NCBI GenBank assembly: GCA_019456245.1
Contig: VRUF01000110.1
Coordinates: 4,313 to 9,630 of the forward strand
Length of the DNA stretch: 5,318 nt
From: Planctomycetota bacterium
Lineage (GTDB): Bacteria; Planctomycetota; Phycisphaerae; Sedimentisphaerales; Anaerohalosphaeraceae
Direction: 5' to 3'
Shown: in pieces, positions 1 to 4,827 of the stretch
Numbering within the stretch: the stretch's first letter is position 1
How the letters are laid out: every line of letters begins with the position of its first letter
Notes under the pieces: generated by a model
What the model was told of the DNA's origin: nothing
The model's input: the letters and a program-made list of their open reading frames with translations, nothing else
Database searches by the model: none
Position numbers and translations under genes: made by a program

Positions 1-897
1 TCATGTTACATGATCATCCCTTCAGGGACAAAAAACGGTCCTGCCGCCCGAAGTTTTCTGGTAAGTTCTTCACAGAATATCCAAAGCGTTCTTAACCGTG
101 AGATCGCCCTTACCATGGCTTCTCACGTTTCGCAGGATGTGGTTGTATCGAGTATCCTCCTTGCCGGTCAAACTCATGACGTAGACTGCGATAGCCTCAC
201 TGAGGCATGTGGTCTCGAGGTGCAGACCGTCGACATGCTTGAGACATCCGGCGTGGAAACTTCAGAATTGACTCAGGATATGACAGACACCGATCTTGCT
301 ATTGCCTACGGAGCGGCGCTGGAGGAATTGACACGATCGCGAAAAACCGATTTCCGTGAGGATTTCGCACCGTATGCAGGAAAGAAACGAATCATGGAGA
401 AGGGTTTTCGAACGGCAAGTATCGCACTGACCGTAATGCTTCTGGCTATCGGAACGTTTTTTCAGTATCAGGTGTTCATGACTAAGGCCGACACAAATAC
501 GCTTAACCAACGGCTGGAAACCGATGCAAAAGAGATACTGGGCAACTCGGGAATAGGCCCACTGGGCCCGGTTAAAGATCTCGAACGCATGTATAGCAGG
601 CTTACAAGCGGCGGCGGTCGCAGAATCGGCGATGAAAATTCTGTGCCTGTACGCCTTACTTACCTGCTCGAAGCTATCAACAGCACACCGATTAATATCG
701 GCCTGAAGATCACAAAGATAAAGATAATAGGCAAGAATATGAATTTGACAGGTTCCACTGCGAGCAGACCGGGAACGAACAAGTTGTTTGATGCGGTTGA
801 TAAACATCCAAAGCTGAAAAAAGGACCCGAAAGATATCTCAAAGACAGCTTTAATCTTACGATCAATCTCAGTAAAGAGACTGGAGAGAAAATATGA
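1..897 (+). CDS. GspL/PilM-PilN-like inner-membrane platform protein, 3' part (N-terminus outside window)
   Basis: The reading frame is open from base 1 and runs through an ATG at 10, so the true start lies upstream; only the C-terminal 298 codons are visible. Numbering from the ATG at 10, residues 1-105 resemble the end of the actin-like PilM/GspL cytoplasmic domain, with an ILLAGQ strand-turn, LTEACGLEVQTVDML, and a closing AIAYGAALE helix. A basic stretch (KKR, residues 125-127) precedes one hydrophobic segment at about 136-157. The rest, about 158-295, should be periplasmic. It contains a PilN-like unit (RLTYLLEAINSTPINIGLKI, later ITKIKIIGKNMNLTGST) typical of ferredoxin-fold assembly domains. 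This order is that of GspL, equivalent to PilM fused to PilN. The family links the assembly ATPase to the periplasmic part of type II secretion or type IV pilus machines. The stop overlaps the next gene's start (ATGA). Architecture is clear; which machine it belongs to is not. Confidence 0.72.
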   Translation, partial: SCYMIIPSGTKNGPAARSFLVSSSQNIQSVLNREIALTMASHVSQDVVVSSILLAGQTHDVDCDSLTEACGLEVQTVDMLETSGVETSELTQDMTDTDLAIAYGAALEELTRSRKTDFREDFAPYAGKKRIMEKGFRTASIALTVMLLAIGTFFQYQVFMTKADTNTLNQRLETDAKEILGNSGIGPLGPVKDLERMYSRLTSGGGRRIGDENSVPVRLTYLLEAINSTPINIGLKITKIKIIGKNMNLTGSTASRPGTNKLFDAVDKHPKLKKGPERYLKDSFNLTINLSKETGEKI

Positions 898-1397
898 ACT
901 ATTTTTATAAACGATCTAATTTTTATTACCTTGCAATACCTATCGCCGCTGCGATCTGGGTGCTGGTGACACTTACCATATTGTCAGGGAATGCCAATAA
1001 AAGTTGGGGGAAAAATAAAAAGATATATACCAAGGGACAGGTAGAGATATGCAAGATCCTGGCAGAAGATCTGGACATATTAAAACCTGAAAAGTCAACC
1101 AACGATAAAACAGAATTCGATTATGGAAAGGTGTTCACGAAGTTTGCCGGGGCAAATTCGATTCCATCAAGCACATGGACCCACGGGACCAGCCCTGAGT
1201 CAAAGCGTAAAGGCAAAGTCACTCAAACCGCGAGTCTTGTCATAAATGACATTGGAGTAGAACGACTGACCCGCTTTCTAACGGGGATGCTGGACACCTG
1301 GCCCGATCTTAAGTGCGAAAGCCTCACGCTGGTAAAACTAAAGACAGGCCCCGATAACTGGAAAATACCCGAGCTTAAATTTACCTACACCTTTTAA
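894..1397 (+). CDS. GspM/PilO-like bitopic membrane protein of the same secretion/pilus platform
   Basis: A 167-residue protein whose ATG shares the ATGA overlap with the stop of the preceding GspL-like gene, which indicates translational coupling. A GGAGAG-type ribosome site lies inside the end of the upstream gene. Residues 1-10 are short and basic, residues 11-31 (YYLAIPIAAAIWVLVTLTIL) are a single membrane segment, and the remainder should be periplasmic. The C-terminal part (about 112-167: SLVINDIGVERLTRFLTGML, then a WP turn, then alternating strands ending LKFTYTF) fits the small ferredoxin-like domain of PilO/GspM proteins. These pair with GspL/PilN in the inner-membrane ring. Sequence conservation in this family is low, so the assignment rests mainly on topology, size and position directly after a GspL-like gene. 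The stop lies 3 nt from the stop of the convergent minus-strand gene, leaving no room for an intergenic terminator. Confidence 0.62.
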   Translation: MNYFYKRSNFYYLAIPIAAAIWVLVTLTILSGNANKSWGKNKKIYTKGQVEICKILAEDLDILKPEKSTNDKTEFDYGKVFTKFAGANSIPSSTWTHGTSPESKRKGKVTQTASLVINDIGVERLTRFLTGMLDTWPDLKCESLTLVKLKTGPDNWKIPELKFTYTF

Positions 1398-1400
1398 AAA

Positions 1401-3038
1401 CTAACGAACAGGCCAAAAGACAGCATCACCGGTTTCGCCCCATGGCTTGTTATGATCTTTGGTGTCAGTGCCCGCAATACCGCCATCGTCCGTAAAATTC
1501 CTGCCGGCACTGTATAGCACAAACCCGTCACCGTCTACCCGATAAACCAGTGGCCCATCCGAATAAGGATCATCCGGCACTCGATCAAGATAACCGGCTT
1601 CGACCAATTCATTCAAATCCACCGGCAAAACACCTTTCTCTAATTGCCAACGCCTTGCCGCAAGAACAGTCAAAGCAGCATCATACAGTGCCTTATGCTC
1701 ATATCGCAGATCGGTAACACGTCCCAATTTAGGAAGCATTGAACGTAATAAAAAATATCGGTACTCAGGCAATTCCAGACGAACATCCTCAAAGCCGCTC
1801 TCTACCTTCTGCCTTTCGAAAGGACTCATCTTTGATAGCTTTTCAAACTTATTATAAGCTTCATTGGCTTTAGCGACCACATCATCGCGCCCTGCGTGCA
1901 CAAGTGCACCGCTTAAAACAAGCAGCTCTTCTTCCAGATCGTCAGAATCCATAACCATAGACAACTCACGCGGGACCAGATGCCCCCCACCGGGCCCCCC
2001 ATCCGTAAAACAATGCTGGATTACATCCATTAGTATTGTCTTCTCGCCTTCAAGTTCAATTGGCGGATAACCCGTCGAGTAAACCGTAGACAACTCATTA
2101 TACATTTCTTTAAGTTGCACGGACGTTACAGTATCACTTGCCGCAACATTCAAAATACCTTGACATCCATATGAACCAACCGCCATCCCAACAAGAGCTT
2201 CTATGAGAGTTTTGCGTCCCTGCCAATGTCTTGAGGACTTTGCAAGTGTAATAGAATCACGTAAAGCAATATCAGTATTGCCCCCCTCCAGTGCCTGTTT
2301 GCATCTGGACATACCAAGTCTCGCTATTTGCCTTAGCTTACTAATGTGCGGAAGCATAACACTTAGAAGCCATTTATCATCAGGATGACCGTAGTTATAT
2401 TTCCTATAGCAGTAAGGCTTTTGAACAGCTTTGCTAAATCCCTGCCATGCCATCTCGTTCTTGTCTATCCACGCCGTCACCGCAATTTGATCCTGAACAT
2501 TTAAAACATCCCCACGCATTATTCCGTACCTGCCGATCTGTGGAAGCAAATCTTTTAATTCTTCCTCAGCCTCAACTAAAAGATTCATGCCCTTTTCGTA
2601 ATAAGGCCAGGCATTGTCTTCGTCAACAATTTTAGGCCGGACACGTTCATTAAATGCTTCGAGGTAGTCGATAGTCGGATTAGCATCGCCGGTAAAGAAC
2701 CAAACTGCGTAAAGGATAAAGCACAAAATGAAAATTCCGATACCCTGAAAAGTTCTGATGATGATTTTCTTCCATAGTGGTCTACAGCGTTTCTTGCCTC
2801 TTCTTATTAGACAGGCAAGCGTTTTTATGTCGCCGAATTTCTCTATCATCTCTTTGACAGCGGCTTCTTTTTGCTCAGGAGTATTACATTCGCTAAGAGC
2901 CATAGTAAAATGATCGATGAGTTCATCGCGTACTTCCAGACGAACCTTCTTGCGGTAACGCACTCTTTTTATAACACTGTCTATGAAATCAACAGCGGTT
3001 TGAGGCAGATCGTTATAATCCTTTTTATGATCGATCAT
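1401..3038 (-). CDS. HAAS-domain single-pass membrane protein with pseudopilin-like C-terminal tail
   Basis: A 545-residue protein of unknown function, second gene of the padR operon. The ATG at 3038 has AGGA (3047-3050) 8 nt upstream. Residues about 14-80 form a charged helical domain (VRLEVRDELIDHFTMALSEC, then EAAVKEMIEKFGD) matching the HAAS/permease-prefix type found on membrane proteins encoded beside PadR regulators. A basic stretch (RRGKKRCRPLWKK) precedes the only membrane segment, about 94-116, placing the N-terminus in the cytoplasm and some 430 residues outside. The outer part is mostly helical with no motif I recognise. The end, about 450-520, carries LPVDLNELVEAGYL, VPDDPYSDGPLVYR, then LYSAGRNFTDDGG. 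This resembles the C-terminal part of GspG-type pseudopilins, seen as a tail on many planctomycete proteins. A Gly-rich loop (DGGPGGG) lies at 346-352. By analogy, the HAAS domain probably works with the adjacent PadR. Role unknown. Confidence 0.7.
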   Translation of the reverse strand: MIDHKKDYNDLPQTAVDFIDSVIKRVRYRKKVRLEVRDELIDHFTMALSECNTPEQKEAAVKEMIEKFGDIKTLACLIRRGKKRCRPLWKKIIIRTFQGIGIFILCFILYAVWFFTGDANPTIDYLEAFNERVRPKIVDEDNAWPYYEKGMNLLVEAEEELKDLLPQIGRYGIMRGDVLNVQDQIAVTAWIDKNEMAWQGFSKAVQKPYCYRKYNYGHPDDKWLLSVMLPHISKLRQIARLGMSRCKQALEGGNTDIALRDSITLAKSSRHWQGRKTLIEALVGMAVGSYGCQGILNVAASDTVTSVQLKEMYNELSTVYSTGYPPIELEGEKTILMDVIQHCFTDGGPGGGHLVPRELSMVMDSDDLEEELLVLSGALVHAGRDDVVAKANEAYNKFEKLSKMSPFERQKVESGFEDVRLELPEYRYFLLRSMLPKLGRVTDLRYEHKALYDAALTVLAARRWQLEKGVLPVDLNELVEAGYLDRVPDDPYSDGPLVYRVDGDGFVLYSAGRNFTDDGGIAGTDTKDHNKPWGETGDAVFWPVR

Positions 3039-3080
3039 GGTAAATGTCCTAACTGAAAGGTTTGATAATATGGTATTAGA

Positions 3081-3431
3081 CTATGCTGGTACAACGCCGC
3101 TATTTCCAAACCCGAATACCATATCAACGCCCTTCTGCAATTGCTGCCATTGCTGCTTCTGTGCCGAAAGCTGATCTTTACCCTGGCTCGTTATAGAATA
3201 GTAACGGCGTTTGCGGCCATTTTCGGCAAGGCGCGTCTGGGCAACCACTAATCCCTTGGCCTCAAGGTTGTAGAGCAACGGATACAGTGTACCCTTGCCA
3301 AGCGTGAGTATCCCGCCGCTTCGCTGGGCTATCGCCTCACTAAGTTCATACCCATACATCTCGCCACGGCACAAAATCTCTAAAACCACAACCGGGGCAA
3401 CACCTTTTAGCAGTTCACGTTCAAATTTCAT
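3081..3431 (-). CDS. PadR-family transcriptional regulator
   Basis: A 116-residue winged-helix repressor-type protein, a normal length for the small PadR subfamily (wing domain plus a short C-terminal dimer helix). Visible hallmarks are LEILCRGEMYGYELSEAI (helices 1-2, about residues 17-34), GKGTLYPLLYNLEAKGLV (recognition helix, 45-62) and GRKRRYYSITSQG (wing, 72-84), followed by a Gln-rich helix (about 88-105). The ATG at 3431 is supported by AAGGAG (3439-3444 on the plus strand as CTCCTT) with a 7-nt spacer. It is the first gene of a two-gene operon with the HAAS membrane protein, 42 nt apart. Its promoter is overlapped by a perfect 15-bp-arm inverted repeat, so negative autoregulation is likely. 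The inducing signal cannot be read from sequence; family members respond to small lipophilic compounds or are controlled by turnover, and the HAAS partner may be the signal input. Confidence 0.93.
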   Translation of the reverse strand: MKFERELLKGVAPVVVLEILCRGEMYGYELSEAIAQRSGGILTLGKGTLYPLLYNLEAKGLVVAQTRLAENGRKRRYYSITSQGKDQLSAQKQQWQQLQKGVDMVFGFGNSGVVPA

Positions 3432-3438
3432 TGCGTAT

Positions 3439-3444
3439 CTCCTT
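3439..3444 (-). promoter_or_regulatory. Ribosome binding site of padR
   Basis: AAGGAG on the minus strand, separated by 7 nt from the ATG at 3431. It fixes this ATG as the padR start. Confidence 0.85.
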
Positions 3445-3461
3445 AAATTAGCCTTAACTGT

Positions 3462-3494
3462 CTTTGCATAGTATGTACCACATACTATGCAAAG
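3462..3494. promoter_or_regulatory. Perfect inverted repeat, likely PadR operator
   Basis: The left arm CTTTGCATAGTATGT (3462-3476) is exactly complementary to the right arm ACATACTATGCAAAG (3480-3494), with a 3-nt centre ACC: 15 of 15 bp match. The core contains ATGT facing ACAT, the half-site type reported for PadR regulators, though with a 3-nt spacer rather than the longer one of the classical pad operators. It begins 31 bp upstream of the padR start codon and covers the -10 box and whole spacer of the predicted promoter, so a bound repressor would exclude RNA polymerase. Binding by the adjacent PadR is inference. Confidence 0.85.
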
Positions 3495-3498
3495 TCAA
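3470..3498 (-). promoter_or_regulatory. Sigma-70-type promoter of the padR-HAAS operon
   Basis: On the minus strand, a -35 box TTGACT (3498-3493, 5 of 6 to consensus) and a -10 box CATACT (3475-3470, 4 of 6) are separated by 17 nt, the optimal spacing. Transcription would start near 3463, giving a leader of about 32 nt that contains the AAGGAG site. The spacer and -10 box lie entirely inside the 33-bp inverted repeat. Confidence 0.65.
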
Positions 3499-3744
3499 GT
3501 ATAATTTTGCATTTTTTCACAACTTCTCACCGTTTCTCTTTCTAACGACCTATAAAAAAACGATTTACAACTTTAAAAATAAAATAAAATTTTTTATTAG
3601 AGCACTATATCTTGTGTATTCTCCATCCTGCCCAGACCCACATTTTTTGTTAAATTAGCGGTAAAATTAGGGCTATCAGGTAAGATTTCGCACAGGACCG
3701 ATAACCAGAAATTGCGATTACACTCATAACCTCTTGCCATTGTT
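3499..3744. other. Gene-free AT-rich stretch
   Basis: No reading frame here has a recognisable protein or a good ribosome site. Bases 3551-3600 are very AT-rich (A and T runs with TATA-like strings). One plus-strand pair, TTTACA (3564-3569) and TAAAAT (3585-3590), is a poor promoter candidate because the spacer is only 15 nt and such strings are common in AT-rich DNA. I see no tRNA-like or known riboswitch signature. The stretch could encode a short untranslated RNA ending at the hairpin at 3745-3771, but nothing shows this directly. Confidence 0.5.
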
Positions 3745-3771
3745 AGACTTAGCTCCATAGGTCTCTTTTTT
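3745..3771 (+). terminator. Terminator-like hairpin followed by a T run
   Basis: AGACTTA (3745-3751) pairs with TAGGTCT (3758-3764) over 7 bp, including one G-U pair, around the 6-nt loop GCTCCA. It is followed by C and six T (3766-3771). This has the form of a Rho-independent terminator reading rightward, but the stem is only moderately GC-rich. There is no annotated plus-strand gene upstream of it, so it would end either a short untranslated RNA from 3499-3744 or a leader of the downstream FlgM-like gene. Confidence 0.45.
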
Positions 3772-3799
3772 AAAGTTTTCCCTCCCCCAAAGTCGATAC
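3771..3799 (+). promoter_or_regulatory. Sigma-28 (FliA)-like promoter motif with long spacer
   Basis: TAAAGTTT (3771-3778) is identical to the -35 half of the enterobacterial sigma-28 consensus, and GTCGATAC (3792-3799) matches 6 of 8 bases of its -10 half GCCGATAA. The spacer is 13 nt instead of the usual 11, which would normally weaken or abolish activity. It lies about 220 nt upstream of a FlgM-like gene on the same strand, which makes it suggestive, but the spacing defect keeps confidence low. Confidence 0.25.
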
Positions 3800-3900
3800 C
3801 AGTACTGAAAGGGTAGTTTGGCCTTGTTGTTAAAAGTTAATAATACACAACATTTAATGGGTTGTGCCAGAAGAAGCAAATTTCTTTTGGAAAACTAAAT

Positions 3901-3983
3901 TTCCTCACATGGACTTGAGGAAGATTGGTGGAGTGCGGTTGCGGGACCGTAGTTCCTAGCCGCAGGACAGTTGGCAAACCAAC
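3901..3983 (+). ncRNA. Structured 5' leader candidate: three closely spaced hairpins before the FlgM-like gene
   Basis: Hairpin 1: TTCCTCA (3901-3907) pairs perfectly with TGAGGAA (3916-3922) around an 8-nt loop. Hairpin 2: GCGGTT (3935-3940) pairs with AGCCGC (3958-3963), with one G-U pair; inside it, across a small internal loop, GGGAC (3943-3947) pairs with GTTCC (3952-3956) around CGTA. Hairpin 3: GTTGG (3970-3974) pairs perfectly with CCAAC (3979-3983) around CAAA. The three sit within 83 nt and end 37 nt before the ATG at 4021. The sequence does not show the conserved core of any riboswitch class I can recall. It may be a regulatory leader, an RNA-binding protein site, or a small RNA. 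Confidence 0.45.
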
Positions 3984-4020
3984 GGATATGGAGTCAACAG
4001 TTCGGAAAGTCAGGTGCAAT

Positions 4021-4314
4021 ATGAATTTAACAAAACACAAGTTACAAGAACAGCGTTTCGCCATGGGTGAGGGTCGGGCAACAGAGATGCAACCACCAGA
4101 GCAGAATGATGGTTATTTGACGGATGATCTGTTCGAAAGCATTAGTTCCACACCAATGGGACGTTTGCTCACAATGATCAGCGCTCTTCCCGAAGTGCGT
4201 CACGAAAAAGTAAATGGTGTTCGCAGACAAATTACTGATGATAATTATGACATCACCAGGAACCTGGACACAGCATTGGACAGAGTCCTCGAAGAATTTC
4301 TCCTGGAAAGCTAA
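4021..4314 (+). CDS. FlgM-like (anti-sigma-28-type) small protein
   Basis: A 97-residue protein. The N-terminal half (about 1-45) is polar and probably disordered. The C-terminal part, about 54-94 (ALPEVRHEKVNGVRRQITDD, then YDITRNLDTALDRVLEEFL), follows the FlgM C-terminal pattern: R-x-EKV, a helix, I-x(3)-Y-x-I, and a final amphipathic helix. In FlgM this half wraps sigma-28 (FliA) and blocks late flagellar transcription until FlgM is exported. Start choice: ATG 4021 has AGGTG (4012-4016) at a short 4-nt spacing and GGAAAG (4004-4009) further up. The frame stays open back to a TTG at 3925, but 3925-4020 is full of inverted repeats and encodes nothing recognisable. ATGs at 3988 and 4063 have no clear ribosome site. 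It stands alone, without flagellar neighbours in the window, and converges on spoVG. It might regulate another sigma factor. Confidence 0.68.
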   Translation: MNLTKHKLQEQRFAMGEGRATEMQPPEQNDGYLTDDLFESISSTPMGRLLTMISALPEVRHEKVNGVRRQITDDNYDITRNLDTALDRVLEEFLLES

Positions 4315-4342
4315 AAACGCGATTAGCCATTAGCTGTTAACT

Positions 4343-4375
4343 GGATACTCCCCTATGGATCGTGGGGCTGAGTCC
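4343..4375. repeat. Interrupted inverted repeat between the convergent FlgM-like and spoVG genes
   Basis: GG (4343-4344), ACTC (4347-4350) and CCC (4351-4353) can pair with GGG (4365-4367), GAGT (4370-4373) and CC (4374-4375), with small bulges on each side and an 11-nt loop. It lies in the 63-nt gap between two facing stop codons, where a two-way terminator would be expected, but there is no T run directly after it on either strand. Function uncertain. Confidence 0.25.
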
Positions 4376-4377
4376 GG

Positions 4378-4806
4378 CTAGTGAACTTCGTAATCGTCAA
4401 TATCCAGCTCTGCCGGCTTATAATCCGGCGCTTGGGACTTTTCCACTTCTTCCTCGAAGCTGGCAACGATATTGTCCTGGATCATCTTTCGACATTCGGC
4501 ATTGATCGGATGGGCGATATCAGCATGCAGTTTCATCCTGCCGTGCGTATCCTGCCGTGCACGCTCTTCTGACAACTTCTTTCCACAGTTGTTACAGTAC
4601 TTAGCCCGGAGATGATTCTTGCCTCCGCACTGCGTGCAATGGTCGCTCATTTTCCTTGAAGGCATCGCTACGAAAAGTCCGTTTGTACCCTCAATGATCT
4701 TGACATCCCTAACAACAAAACAGTTGTCAAGGGTCATAGAGCAGAACCCTTTGAGCCTGTCATCCTTGTTGGCTATCAGTTTGACTCTTACTTCGGTGAT
4801 TTCCAT
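4378..4806 (-). CDS. spoVG: SpoVG-family nucleic-acid-binding regulator with an inserted zinc ribbon
   Basis: A 142-residue protein. Residues 1-51 are a clear SpoVG N-terminal half (MEITEVRVKLI, SMTLDNCFVVRDVKIIEG, NGLFVAMPSRK), and the second conserved block ADIAHPINAECR resumes at 95, followed by an acidic tail (about 117-142). Typical SpoVG proteins are about 85-100 residues, with only a few residues between MPS and DIAHPIN. Here about 43 residues are inserted, containing CTQC (57-60) and CNNC (71-74), a four-cysteine zinc-ribbon pattern, then a basic and polar linker. SpoVG binds DNA and RNA and regulates cell division, virulence and sporulation genes in Firmicutes and spirochaetes; here no sporulation role is implied. 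GTGAGG ends 8 nt before the ATG. It follows ispE by 21 nt on the same strand and is probably co-transcribed. The ispE-spoVG neighbourhood also occurs in Bacillus, there with two genes between. Confidence 0.93.
   Translation of the reverse strand: MEITEVRVKLIANKDDRLKGFCSMTLDNCFVVRDVKIIEGTNGLFVAMPSRKMSDHCTQCGGKNHLRAKYCNNCGKKLSEERARQDTHGRMKLHADIAHPINAECRKMIQDNIVASFEEEVEKSQAPDYKPAELDIDDYEVH
4585..4638 (-). other. Zinc-ribbon insertion within SpoVG (domain)
   Basis: Residues 57-74 of the SpoVG protein hold two CxxC knuckles (Cys57, Cys60, Cys71, Cys74) with 10 residues between them, a spacing suited to one structural zinc ion. The whole insertion (residues about 52-94, bases 4525-4653) falls in the loop just after the MPSRK strand, so it should be displayed on the surface of the SpoVG dimer. 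Zinc binding is inferred from the pattern. Confidence 0.8.
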
Positions 4807-4827
4807 TGTACTTGCCTCACGTAAAAC

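Noticed and set aside
262..807. Minus-strand reading frame of 181 codons across the GspL-like gene
   Set aside because: It lies opposite a well-supported gene, shows no recognisable domain, and has scattered Cys/His/Arg typical of an antisense shadow frame.
3583..3598. AT-only hairpin (AATAAAA pairing with TTTTATT)
   Set aside because: It consists only of A and T in a stretch of runs, so such pairing is expected by chance and would be unstable.
3464..3658. Possible 64-residue plus-strand protein starting inside the operator
   Set aside because: It starts inside the inverted repeat with no ribosome site and runs through AT-rich DNA, giving a Phe/Tyr/Lys-rich translation without family features.
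3925..4020. N-terminal extension of the FlgM-like protein from a TTG start
   Set aside because: The extra 32 residues resemble nothing, the TTG has poor ribosome-site spacing, and the bases contain two hairpins that explain the region better as RNA leader.
3901..4020. Cyclic di-GMP-I (GEMM) riboswitch
   Set aside because: A GGCAAACC string recalls the GEMM core, but the required GACGCAAAGC element and second receptor stem are missing, and the string is explained by the perfect hairpin at 3970-3983.
3837..4064. Minus-strand 75-codon frame opposite the leader and FlgM-like start
   Set aside because: No ribosome site, no recognisable domain, and it overlaps the inverted repeats that force an open frame on the other strand.
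4343..4375. Two-way Rho-independent terminator between the FlgM-like gene and spoVG
   Set aside because: The stem is interrupted by bulges and no T run follows directly on either strand, so it is listed only as an inverted repeat of low confidence.
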